From positions 25,991,001 to 26,055,000 of the forward strand of contig OX392545.1 in NCBI GenBank assembly GCA_947623455.1: 64,000 nt of DNA. The letters run 5' to 3'. The stretch is from Mimachlamys varia (Eukaryota > Mollusca > Bivalvia > Pectinida > Pectinidae). The position numbers and the translations under genes were made by a program. Under the pieces are notes generated by a model. The model saw nothing but the letters and a program-made list of their open reading frames with translations, did no database searches and was not told where the DNA came from. Shown here piece after piece: positions 1 through 10,229 of the stretch; positions within the stretch are counted from its first letter, which is position 1, and each line of letters starts with the position of its first letter.

Positions 1-342
1 TGTTATTTTCCCAAATTTCAGCATTATTCAAGAATATTTTCCCAATTTATCTGAAAATCTTACTATATTTTCCCAATTCAATAAGGCACAGATTGCTGTA
101 AAATCAAGGTAGCAAACACACTGATAAAGATGATTGAATGTGCATGTTTAACATTGATAAAAGCTCTTTGATATTAAGCATTTTTACATAGATTAAAAAA
201 AAAGGTTTTTTTTTTTTTTCAATTTACTGTGTAGTTAAATTGTCTATGATTATCTGATGTATTGACCTACAGTATTGTATCCTGTAAGTGTTTAATTGTT
301 TTGCAACTAATGATTGTAAGTGCCTATTTCAACCCTGCAGCC
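1..342 (+). other. Upstream flank ending in a 3' splice site
   Basis: AT-rich non-coding sequence with A and T runs near 197-220. A pyrimidine-rich stretch ends in CCCTGCAG at 340, two bases before the ATG of the GABPA-like gene. This looks like the 3' splice site of an intron in the 5' untranslated region, so the promoter and first exon probably lie outside the window. Confidence 0.6.
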
Positions 343-3300
343 ATGAAGCACCCGGAAGAAGAGGTGGAGGAGGAGTTAGCTGAAGATGAGGAACCACCCA
401 TTAAACAGCTCAAACTCGAACTGGGCGAGACGGAGGCCATCGAAGAGGCCGCAGCTCAGGAAGTTCAGATAGAGGAAGTACAGATCTCACAGGAAGTAGA
501 ACCCGACATCACGGAAACACAGGAAGTTTCCCTAGCAGACGGGTAATTATAACACAACACAAGGGCAGGGGCTATAGGCTAGAACAAAAAAATAAATGTT
601 TCCTGTTACAATATAATTCAGAAAAAAATAGGGTAATAATAACACTGACACTGTCGTTAACCGGCGCCTGTCTAAAGTATGTTGTATACTTGAAATAATA
701 CATGTTGGAAAGATTTAGGTAAGGTAGAAATTGATTGGTAACATATTATATTTTGACAATTGATACCTGGTAAATGAAGTATTTAATTGAGCGCCACCTT
801 CACTTTAACAGTGCTTCGTTGAAAATTGCCTTAAAAAGTTTAGGGTAGAAACAAAACAACGAGGGTAGGTAGGATTACTGGACACATCAAATATTGTTTG
901 TTTGGCCTTCTTCCATACTGATCATCTTTTAAAACAATATTTCCATCTTTGATCTTGTACGAAAACACTAAAATTAAAGCAGAAGTGTTTTGTAAACTTA
1001 ATCTACCATGGATTCAAAACGACTATCCATAGACAAGACATAAAACATGCGAACATAAGGAAAGATAAAGCAACATTGTATAGCTCGTTAGCTAAAATAT
1101 ATGGCTTAAATATATTTTGGCTGTGATTTCCTCATATCTATGCCAGTCATCATCAGACCATCAGTACGATACATACAATTTTAGAGGGATAATGTGTTTG
1201 GCTCAGACATGATTTCATTACATTTACATTTGCTTAATGGCGTGATAATGTCACAATGCAGGACTGGTATAAACAGTCAAGTGATACAAAATGATAAATT
1301 GTTTTATTACAATATTACAGTGAAAACTAAACTAGATATAAATACTGCCAAAGCATTTAACTTTTTGTTGTGATTTTTTTTCTGTTAAAAAACCCCAGTT
1401 ATCTTTCAGGTAAATCTCAGAAATTGCATTTTGAATATTTTTGTGACCTTTTTTGACCTTGTGACCTAGGGTCGTGTATGAGGAGGAGGTAGTCCAACAG
1501 ACCAATCAACAGCCAGCACCACACTACCAGAACCTTATCATTCAGCACATGGACATTGCCGAGCCCTTATCCACGCTCAAATCACTGCTGGAAATGAGGC
1601 TACAATGCTCTCTGGCTGAACACCAGTTCTTCTTACAGGACACCATTCAGGTATGTACTCACAAATTATTGTGACCATCTTATTGAGAGCATTCTTGTTT
1701 TGATGCTCTTAAAAGTTTGTATAATGTAATTTATTGTAAAAGCCAATATTTGGGAATTTTTCGCTTGGTCAGCCTCCAAACTTTTCGTGCTGTAGTCATG
1801 CTGTTTTGCACTGTGCACATGTAACACTTTTATACACTGTACAGTTTGAACGTGTTAAATATGTTCATGTGTGGATATATTCACAGAGATTTAATGCTAG
1901 TGAAATAAGCGAAAATTTCCACACCACGAAAACTTCCACTTTTACAGTATTTTAAAAATTTAAACAGATATTGAGATGAGTGCAACCTTGAATCAACACC
2001 CTCACAACTTCTTGTAGCAATATACAGAAATGTTAATTAGCGCAATCATATCTTAATGGAGTGCTTTCACAATGAAAATTGCTGAAATTGTATGAATATT
2101 CGTGATGAAATTTAGGAGATATGATAATAGGATTTAAGTACCTACATGGAAGTCATGTCCTTAAAAAGGAAGTATTAAAACTCCCTACCAAGGAAGTCTT
2201 AATGAATAAAATAACAGACTGCTTTGTTCGTGCAACATACAAGAGTCTGGTTGAAATTGATGTTGAGTTCATGCTTGAATGCGTTTAACTTGTCCAGTTG
2301 AAATTGGTGATGCATAAATAATACTTTGTTGTTTCCTGTGTTCAGCTTGACACATTCAAGAGTTTGGTTGACCAGTGTGTGCAAGGTGAAGGAATGGTAC
2401 AGATCAACCTGGAGGTGAAGTCTCAGCCAGGTAAGTATTAAACCTAGACCTGTTGTGACTGTCCTAATTAGACAGATTAACATGGACCTGTTCTCTGTCC
2501 TAATTAGACAGATTAACATGGACCTGTTGTGACTGTCCTAATTAGACAGATTAACATGGACCTGTTGTGACTGTCCTAATTATACAGATTAACATAGACT
2601 TGTTGCTCTCTGTCCTAAATATACAGATTAACATAGACCTGTTCTCTGTCCTAATTATACAGATTAACATGGACCTGTTCTCTGTCCTAATTATACAGAT
2701 TAACACGGACCTGTTCTCTGTCCTAATTATACAGATTAACATGGACCTGTTCTCTGTCCTAATTAGACAGATTAACACAGACCTGTTGTGACTGTCCTAA
2801 TTATACAGATTAACATAGACCTGTTCTCTGTCCTAATTATACAGATTAACATGGACCTGTTCTCTGTCCTAATTAGACAGATTAACATGGACCTGTTGTG
2901 ACTGTCCTAATTATACAGATCAACATAGACCTGTTGTGACTGTCCTAATTATACAGATTAACATAGACTTTAAACAAAAGAAAGAACCAAGAACCAAGGA
3001 AAATGATGTGATGTTAGCTAGGGAAAAATGAAGGCATCAAACTTTTCTGTACATAAGCGTAGATCAGTATGGTTTGTAGTTACTGCCTAATCTTCTTGCA
3101 GCACCAATGGAAATGGAACAACAGAACATAGAACATATTTGAAGAAATTAAGTGGCCTTTCTTCCTGACAAGTTTTTAAAGGCCCAATATATGCAATCTT
3201 TCGGGATTCTGAAAATTTCAGTTGAAAACCATGCAAAAATAAGTCTAAAACAAAGTAAACCTGAATGGTAACTATTAAACAAGAAGATCTTGACAGAAAA

Positions 3301-6300
3301 ATCCAAAGAATTGAAAATAATTCAGGTGTGACCAACTTCAACTGCTGCTGTACCGATAACCATGCAAGAATGCATCTTGAATATTGCTAATATCAGTTAA
3401 TCTTAACTAAATCTATATTTTTTATAAGTTATAAGGCTTGATTTTCGCTTCAGGTTTTGCTGAAACTTACGTATATTGGGCCTTTAAAGTGAATCATCAT
3501 TCTACTGCACTTATATACAATGTACCATGTATTGAATTGGAACTGTATAATGTATATGATAGGAATAAAGGAAACACCAAAGTACTGTGCACAGTCCTAT
3601 AGATCAAAGTAAGTTTTATTCCCACTGTTGATTTCCCTAAAATACTCCAATAAATGAAAATGATGCAGACAAAAATATAGTTAAACCCCACTAGCTCGAA
3701 CTCATGGGGACCTTATCAATAGTTCAAGGAATACATGGTATTCAAGTAACCCGAGGTTGGTTGAATATGTACGAATTTAGTCAGGATCCAAACAAACTGT
3801 TCAATGAATGATGGCTATTCGAGTTAACAGGGTTCAAGTAAGTTGGGATTTGCTGTACTATACACAGTCCTATAGATAAGAATCTTACTTCCCACAGTTA
3901 ATTTCCCTAAAATACACAAATAAATAAAAAATGTGCAGAAAAAATACAAGGACAACCATTATTGCCGGCTGTTTATTTACACAACACCTCTGAGCTTGCT
4001 GTTTGTATGTTTGTATTTACCTTGTGTTAGCAGGTGTGAAACCAAAGATCAACATTGTTGATATCCTCAAGCCCGCAGACGAGGTAGAACCACAGGTGGA
4101 GCAAGGTACAGCTATTAACACTTCATATTTATTTCTTTTTCTTTTGAAGGAAATAAAGTAAAATATACTGCAGAATCAATTTGTAGAGGATTACATGTGA
4201 AATATAAAATGTAGATCGTACTGTTGTTTCATGATTCAGTGTTTTATGACATACAAAGTGTATAGAGATGATGTAACGTAGTTGAGATTCAGTTTCATGT
4301 GGTTCTTCTGTCCCAGCCAAACTTGAGACCAAACCTGGAGTTTAATTCACTTAACTTGAATGTTCAGATAACACTCAAAGTGTTCTCACTGTCCTGCTGA
4401 CTTTGAAATACTGATGTTTGACTGTACAATAATCTATTAACATGTGATTATCTCCCTTGACATGTAGTTATCTCCCTTGTATTCCTCAGCTGCCCCAGCC
4501 CCTCCAGTGGTCCAACAGAAGACAGTGTCTCCAGCTAAAGTTGTGATACCACTGCCGGAGGAGTCAGAAAATGTCACACGATGGATCGTTGACCAGCATT
4601 TCAGACGAGAACAAGAACGATTAAAAATACCTTTTGGTAAGTGAACAATGTTCACGTTGGCCTGTTTACTGGTACAGTTTATCCAATATTTTGTAAATCA
4701 TCCCTTGAAGCGAAAATGCTTTGTAAAACTGGGCCCCCTATTAATTAAAACAATATCATGCGTTTTATCATATTTCTTGTTCCAGTTTAAAACAAATGAA
4801 ATGTTTATTTTAAATATCATTAGTCAAAGGTCAATATTGAACCTCTCGACAGATTTTGTTGGCCATTGATCAAGGTTATAAGGTCAAAGGTTACACTTTA
4901 CCACTTTGTTTGGGTGGGTGGAGGGAGTATATCTTTTATTTAGATATATTTACAGTCTACACTGACATTCACTCGATAACTGTTGCTCAACAGACTATCA
5001 TTATCACTGCATAACTACTCAAACACGTGACAAATTTCTATGATGTCGACAACAATACATGTGGGCGGAGCTATGCAAAACCTACAGTTTGAACACAAAT
5101 TTATGTGACGTCACCAACAATAAATGTGGGCGGAGCTTGCAAATTTCATGCTGTTACATTTATTGGACAATTCCCACGTTTATTAGTTTTGAAATGAAAT
5201 CTGTGTCCGAAGATTGGACTATAATGAACAAAATAGTTACAAACATTTCACAGAAAGATACTGTTAATATAAGGATAAACTTTCTATTTTGTTTAGCTTA
5301 TCGGGGGATAACTACAATGGAAAACGGGTAAATTATACATAACGAGCTTCGCCAGTTATTGAATTTACACATGTTCCATTGTAGTTATCCCCCGATAACC
5401 TAAACAAAATAGAAAGTTAATCCTTAATTGACTAGACTGTAATTTCAGCTGTTTTCAATAGACTGTAGATTTTGACTGTATTTCCAGACCCAGTACAATG
5501 GAGTGAGGTACATGTGAGACACTGGATTGAGTGGGCCATGAAAGAATTCCAGCTGGACGGAGTCAACGCAGACATGTTCAGCATCAACGGCAAACAGCTG
5601 TGTGAACTGTCACACCCAGAGTTCATCAAACTCATTCCAAACGACAAAGGCGATGTGTTCTGGACCCACCTCGAACTCCTCAGAAAGTGCAAGTTTGTCG
5701 GTAAGTAATGGTAGGATGAAAGATGCTTATATTGGGAATATGTAACGAATTCTTTATAATCCTTCATATTCTTGAGGAATATTAAGAAACTTGTTAATTT
5801 ATTGGAAACATCCTTGGGTGAAGGGGATTTAATTTTGTAAAATGCTGGGACTGACAACTGGGGCTAAATAATATAAAATTCAGAACTTTTCAAAATAAAA
5901 GTAATCCAAATTGCTAAAACATATCAAGAGTTTATTTTTAAGTTGAACATATATACCTCATATTGACTATGGTATGGCAAATAGAAAAAGTGGATGTTAA
6001 CAGCATCCATACACAAAATCATCATCATCAAACTATACCACTGACAAGAAATTAGAATATTTACGGGAAACAATATTTAGGCGTCTGACTAGCTTATTAA
6101 TCCATGGTAGCCCCATATTAAAATGAAGGAAATATTTCCAGCTGACTCTGGTTTAAATAGACGTCTTGCATTGATAATATATGATTTGTATTGCGCTTTT
6201 ACGTATTGGTAGAACAATGATCAGATATAATCGATTATCATAGTTATGATTCCTTTTCTATGCCATCATTGATATGATTTCTAATGATCGATTAATCGGA

Positions 6301-9300
6301 CATTCATGGAACAAGGGATTTTGTTCAAAATAAACGAACTGGTATTTTATTATTGCTATGCAGCTTTTAAAAGACACATTATACAACAATTTAAAATTTT
6401 GAAGTTTGTTTTCTATTGTATATTAATATCATGCACTTTTATGAACACCAATTCACAACATGGTGTACGTCAAATCAAGTGTCATAAAAAAGTCAATACC
6501 TAAAAATATCCAAACATTATGTTTATGAAATTGATTATCTCACTGATGATCAATTGAAATTTTCCAACACTACATCTACGTCAATGCCTGTTATGTTGTT
6601 TACAGTAAAATGTCTGTTTACACTTCCAGCTGTGATGTGATGTTATTTACAGTAAAATGTCTGTTTACACTTCCAGCTTTGATGTTATGTTGTTTACAGT
6701 AAAATGTCTGTTTACACTTTCAGCTGTTATGCAACAGCCCACACCCCATGCCATTACAACAATCACGGTGTCGACTTCAGGGGGTCAGGATGGTGAGTTA
6801 TCTCCCTTTCAGCCTTTGATGAAATATTGCGTAAACAGTGAATATTAAAATTCATATTCTTTCTTTCACTCTATTACAACAAGGATCTGACAATGCAACA
6901 TCCCATAAGAGGTCATGTTCTGGTGACCTTTTAAGCAATCTCTGTAGTTCACATTTTAGTCTTACATACCCGTTAACCCTTCCTCATTACGAGGGAAACT
7001 CCCTCATTTTGCCAAAATTTACCAATTTCCCTTGAAATCTCCCTCATTCAAGTCCAAACTCACATAAACTCAAAAGCTACATCCTGTAGTCAAATAATCT
7101 CCTAGTTACTGCAGGGCATGTGTAATGACCATAACAGGTGTGTCTGGGTCAAATGAATACTTTTTAAAGTTATTTTTATATATAAAATGGGAAAGACAAA
7201 TTGAGCAATGCAGTTTCAGTCGCATTTCACACACTTTCTCCCTCATTGGAAATGTGGAATAGTGGAAATTTCTCTCATTGGAGGTTTCAGAGGTTAACAC
7301 CTATGGTCTTAAACAATGTCATCTGCAGCAAGCTATTTCATCACAACATGTATATTAGCTTGTTGTGAAGAAATGACAACACACAGATAAAATTATACGA
7401 AGTTTTTCGCTTACCAATATTCACGTTCAAGATCCTGTAAGCTATAATTTGCTAAAAGGTCACCAGAACATGACCCTTTATAAGATGTTGTCAGATCCAA
7501 GGTATGCAGAGAGTAACAGAGCACCATTTTGGATATGCATTTCAATAAGATAGTTTAAAATGTATTTCTTGTTTCTGGGTAAACTTTGTATTGATAAAGT
7601 ACCTTGGTGTATAAATTTCTTGCAGAATGAATTTAAATTAACAATCACAGGGTTTGATGCTTCAAAATTTCATAATTATGATATCTCGCAAAATAATGAG
7701 GTTTGTCTTTATAAACACTCGGTGTATAATAGTGTCAGGTAAATATTGTATGTTTACAGGTAGAGTGCGGACTATCAAACATCATCGTCCTCGTTCTCCT
7801 CGGATAACTGGTGACGAAAGACTTTCCTCTCCAGGAAATAGAACCGGTGAGATCTTCTTGTACATTTGTTAGATGTATTGCAATATATTTTGCCCTAACA
7901 ATAGTGTATGCAGATTTTAAAAGTTTCTATACTTTCTGTGAAAATGACGCAAAATTCACAGGGCAGGACAAAACTGAAATTGAATGCAAATTTGTTTGAA
8001 AGGATCAGATATTGAAAGGATGTGAGCCTGGTATTTCCAAACGCTCTTTTAAATTTCCTAATTGAAAGATGACAATACAAAATGTAGCATTTCAAATGCA
8101 TTGTATTGTTTAACATGGGTGATTTGGTATTATAAAAATGATCATTGTTAAAAACAAAATGACCATTTAAATTTCTTAGAATAAGATCTTGTTCCTAAAG
8201 TAGAAAAGATACCTGTCAAAATGCCTGGTTTATGTGTTAAATTTGATGTATGACCGGGGCCTGTATTCATGAAACCGTTCTCATGCTCAAGCATGGATTC
8301 TGTGCTCAAGCCAGCTTTCTTGAAAGTCTCCTTAATCATTTCGAAGCATCAAAAGGTCAATGTAAATGTTGAAAACAGTTTTTGGCTTCATGTTTCTTCA
8401 ATTTTTTTCCAAAACTTTGACAAAGTTAGATTTTTTAAAATAATTTATAGCCAAAACAAGAAATAAGGCTTGAGCACGAAATCCATGCTTGAGCATGAGG
8501 ACGGTTTCATGAATATGGGCCCGGGACATGACTCCTTCAATCTGCCTTCATTTAGCCTATGTTGTTGGAGGTGAGGCTTCCACTTCAGTTAAACTCTTGT
8601 TAATTACACTGATAGTATTTGTTAACATCAGGAAACAACGGCCAGATCCAGCTTTGGCAGTTCCTTCTCGAGCTTCTCACTGACAAAGACTGCCGCGAGG
8701 TCATCCAGTGGCTAGGAGACGACGGCGAGTTCAAGCTCAATAACCCAGAAATGGTAGCTCAGATGTGGGGCCAGCGTAAGAACAAGCCTACAATGAACTA
8801 CGAGAAGCTGAGTCGTGCCCTACGGTACTACTACGATGGAGATATGATCGCTAAGGTCAGTATTCTGGCACCAATACAGTGATCAATCTACGTGCGAGTC
8901 CCGAGTCCAGTACTCATAAAATTATGAAAGGACTCATAGAAATTCTGAAAATACTCCAATTTAACATTGTGGGACCCATAGTTTTAGGCAATATTTACAA
9001 AAAGGACCCTTGAAAATAAATTGTAAATTGATTGCTGCCAATATATACCTCTTGTGCAGTAAAACTTGTCTTAACTGGCCCCTGTCTAATTCAAAACCCT
9101 GTCTGTTCCTGCATTGCCATTGCGTCCCGGCATTTTTTCTAATATCCTTCCTCTTCAAAACAGTAAGAGTAAACTGGGCAAACATTTGGTCCCAGTGACA
9201 TCTGGTTAAGACAAGCTTTACTATATACATAAAGTATAGAAACTTTTTAAGATCAACATAAATTACTGTTAGGGACACACACCTTCTGTATACATACAAA

Positions 9301-10229
9301 AGACAGCAGGCCCCGAGTAAGCGTACTAGTATATCTGCTGACGAACAACTTTCATCTCCGGGAAACAGGATCAGTGAGCTCTTGTTGTATATTTGTTTAC
9401 CTCAGACAATTATAAGATGTGTTGCAATATATTTGGCCCAGCAGTAGGTGTGTGTCCCTAACAGTAATTTATGCAGATCTTAAAAAGTTTCTATAGTTTC
9501 TGTGAAAGTGAGACAAAATTCGCAGGGGAAGGAGGAAATGAAACATTTAATGCAATTTTGTTGAAAAGTAGATACAAAATGTATTGGGAAAAAGGTTTCT
9601 GTAAATATTCTTTTTTGGTGCAGTTAAATTTTTGCTGAAACAGATAAGTACAATGATGAATTGGCGTAGTCACAATGGTTGCTACAGAAAGCATTTATGA
9701 TAAACAGAATCTGTAATTAGCTCCATCATGATTTAGAAGAATTCTTACACGGGGAAAATTGCTTTATAGTAAATAAAAGCTGCTAAAATATGTATATTTA
9801 CAGTATATTTAACCTAAACAGTTGAAATCATGCTGCCAAGTTGTGCATTTATTATAGAATTGATTTATTTCAAAAGTCAAAAGAATTATTTTCCAGGTTT
9901 GGTGAATGTTTAACGTATTAAAGGAAAAGCTTCAGGATCCTAAAATGAGTTACCTCCCTTTACATGTTTCTTTGTGGTGGCTGAAATACACTCCTCATAG
10001 ATTTGTTTGTTGTTTACAGGTGCATGGAAAGAGATTTGTGTACAAGTTCGTGTGCGACCTGAAGATGTTGCTAGGTTATTCAGCAGCCGATTTAAATAGA
10101 CTTGTCACGGTGTGTGCGGAGAAAAAACTACAGAGAGTGCGCGAATCACTAAGGCCAGGTGTGACGGAACGTCTCGGAGCAACGAAACTTATAACAATGA
10201 CACAATCGACTGTTCAGACAATGGAATAG
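343..10229 (+). CDS. GABPA: GABP-alpha-type ETS transcription factor, ten coding exons
   Basis: DNA-binding subunit of GA-binding protein (nuclear respiratory factor 2). In the family it pairs with ankyrin-repeat GABP-beta and activates GGAA-containing promoters of mitochondrial and housekeeping genes in the nucleus. Coding exons: 343-542, 1470-1650, 2346-2430, 4034-4105, 4490-4636, 5488-5700, 6724-6792, 7760-7846, 8632-8855 and 10020-10229. All junctions are GT-AG with matching phases. They sum to 1488 nt (495 residues plus TAG). Order: acidic N-terminus (1-80), GABP-alpha/OST ubiquitin-like domain (about 85-175), linker, PNT/SAM domain (about 229-299), linker with SSPGNRTG, and ETS domain (about 355-440). 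This three-domain order and [12 protein letters not shown] at the ETS start identify GABPA among ETS proteins. The protein is somewhat longer than vertebrate GABPA because of the acidic N-terminus. The ATG at 343 was chosen because it directly follows a 3' splice site. The frame stays open upstream to 262, so a coding upstream exon is not excluded. Confidence 0.95.
1470..1650 (+). CDS. GABPA: GABPA exon 2: start of the GABP-alpha (OST) domain
   Basis: Residues 67-127. The motif [19 protein letters not shown] matches the first half of the N-terminal GABP-alpha domain, a ubiquitin-like fold proposed to bind partner proteins. The domain continues in exon 3 (2346-2430, ending before KSQP) and exon 4 (4034-4105, with [11 protein letters not shown]). 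The acceptor is CCTAG at 1469; the donor is CAG|GTATGT after 1650. Upstream, the pyrimidine tract contains repeated TGACCTT. Confidence 0.9.
2443..2970. repeat. Minisatellite of 36-38 bp in GABPA intron 3
   Basis: About 14 tandem units start a dozen bases after the exon 3 donor. Two interleaved types end in CCTGTTCT (36 bp) or CCTGTTGTGA (38 bp). Each carries CTGTCCTAATTAGACAG or its TATACAG variant, which is nearly self-complementary. Open frames across the array on both strands are by-products of the repeat. Confidence 0.95.
3180..3483. mobile_element. TTAA-flanked MITE, AGGCCCAATATA family, copy 1
   Basis: A 304-bp element with inverted ends AGGCCCAATATA and TATATTGGGCCT, each bordered by TTAA, in GABPA intron 3. 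Related copies lie at 12210-12595 and from 47119. TTAA duplications are known for the piggyBac and Kolobok superfamilies. No coding capacity is seen. Confidence 0.8.
4490..4636 (+). CDS. GABPA: GABPA exon 5: linker before the PNT domain
   Basis: Residues 180-228. A Pro/Val-rich linker leads into [23 protein letters not shown], the helical lead-in to the PNT domain. The acceptor is CCTCAG at 4489; the donor is G|GTAAGT after 4636, phase 1. The intron before it (4106-4489) shows nothing notable. Confidence 0.9.
5271..5423. repeat. Long perfect-looking hairpin in GABPA intron 5
   Basis: Arms at 5271-5320 and 5375-5423 are almost exactly complementary; both contain ATCGGGGGATAACTACAATGG or its complement. 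The loop is about 54 nt. It lies 64 bp before the PNT exon. It is most likely a small palindromic transposon copy, but its RNA would fold next to the exon 6 acceptor. Confidence 0.85.
5488..5700 (+). CDS. GABPA: GABPA exon 6: PNT/SAM domain
   Basis: Residues 229-299 make up the whole Pointed domain in one 213-nt exon, with [30 protein letters not shown] and WTHLELLRK. The PNT domain is a SAM-like helical bundle used for protein-protein contacts in ETS factors. Phase-1 junctions on both sides make it a symmetric exon that could be skipped without changing frame. Confidence 0.93.
5701..6589. other. GABPA intron 6, no distinct feature
   Basis: AT-rich intron sequence. No open frame, RNA gene or repeat was recognised before the repeated splice-site segment at its 3' end. 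Confidence 0.6.
6590..6723 (+). promoter_or_regulatory. Triplicated 3' splice-site segment before exon 7
   Basis: Three tandem copies of a 47-bp unit each contain TGTCTGTTTACACTTCCAG (the last has TTTCAG). Each unit therefore supplies a pyrimidine tract and an AG acceptor, at 6629, 6676 and 6723. Only the last joins in frame to GABPA exon 7. The first gives GCT GTG ATG TGA and the second runs to TAA within nine codons, so both upstream sites would introduce early stops. Confidence 0.85.
6724..6792 (+). CDS. GABPA: GABPA exon 7: Thr/Ser-rich linker
   Basis: A short 69-nt exon encodes residues 300-322 ([19 protein letters not shown]). It lies between the PNT and ETS domains, in the region corresponding to the linker rich in hydrophobic and polar residues of other GABPA proteins. 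The donor is G|GTGAGT after 6792, phase 1. Confidence 0.85.
6881..7510. mobile_element. Interrupted MITE of the CAATCTGATT family in GABPA intron 7
   Basis: The segments near 6881-6935 and 7436-7500 are inverted copies of each other (GGATCTGACAA...GGTCATGTTCTGGTGACC). The middle matches the family's CATCTGCAGCAAGCTATTTC region at 7320. About 330 bp of unrelated sequence with repeated CTCCCTCATT appears to be inserted after 6940. Other copies are at 11479, 16424, 45828, 55347, 56327 and 62920. Confidence 0.6.
7760..7846 (+). CDS. GABPA: GABPA exon 8: pre-ETS linker with SSPGNRTG
   Basis: An 87-nt exon, residues 323-351, encodes a basic stretch and then [15 protein letters not shown], the strongly conserved segment directly before the ETS domain. 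Donor G|GTGAGA, phase 1. A diverged copy of this exon and its downstream intron lies at 9305-9560. Confidence 0.9.
8254..8525. mobile_element. Palindromic MITE with GGGCC...TTCATGAAAC ends (intron 8)
   Basis: Arms at 8254-8311 and 8466-8525 are inverted copies starting GGGGCCTGTATTCATGAAAC, with CATGCTCAAGCATGGATT inside. The central 150 bp are not paired. The ends resemble those of the hairpins at 32084-32279 and 45583-45749, suggesting one loose family. No coding capacity. Confidence 0.75.
8632..8855 (+). CDS. GABPA: GABPA exon 9: ETS domain, main part
   Basis: Residues 352-426. The winged helix-turn-helix begins at [13 protein letters not shown]. It continues through [19 protein letters not shown] and RYYYDGDMI, the recognition helix whose two arginines contact GGA in ETS structures. 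The exon ends on a codon boundary (AAG|GTCAGT), and the remaining wing is in exon 10. No key ETS residue appears to be missing. Confidence 0.96.
9224..9504. repeat. Inverted repeat enclosing the exon 8 copy in intron 9
   Basis: The sequence at 9225-9287 is the reverse complement of 9446-9504 over about 60 bp with few mismatches (both contain TGTGTGTCCCTAACAGTAATT or its complement). The arms derive from the sequence downstream of exon 8, so part of the duplicated segment has been copied again in inverted orientation. Confidence 0.85.
9305..9560 (+). pseudogene. Diverged copy of GABPA exon 8 plus downstream intron, inside intron 9
   Basis: It aligns colinearly with about 7785-8010. The exon part (9311-9392) reads through without a stop and ends [12 protein letters not shown], against [12 protein letters not shown] in exon 8. 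It is followed by a usable-looking donor (A|GTGAGC). Homology continues into intron sequence (GCAATATATTTGGCCC, TTCTATAGTTTCTGTG). Splicing it between exons 9 (phase 0) and 10 (phase 0) would shift the frame because its donor is phase 1. It is therefore a relic or a poison exon, not a normal coding exon. Confidence 0.8.
10020..10229 (+). CDS. GABPA: GABPA exon 10: ETS wing and C-terminus
   Basis: Residues 427-495. [13 protein letters not shown] closes the ETS domain, and [13 protein letters not shown] is the C-terminal helical segment used in the family for contact with GABP-beta. A polar tail ending [11 protein letters not shown] follows, then TAG at 10227-10229. Confidence 0.93.
   Translation: MHGKRFVYKFVCDLKMLLGYSAADLNRLVTVCAEKKLQRVRESLRPGVTERLGATKLITMTQSTVQTME

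Noticed and set aside
5432..5857. 141-residue frame antisense to GABPA exon 6
   Set aside because: It overlaps the PNT exon on the opposite strand, which has clear homology in the sense direction.
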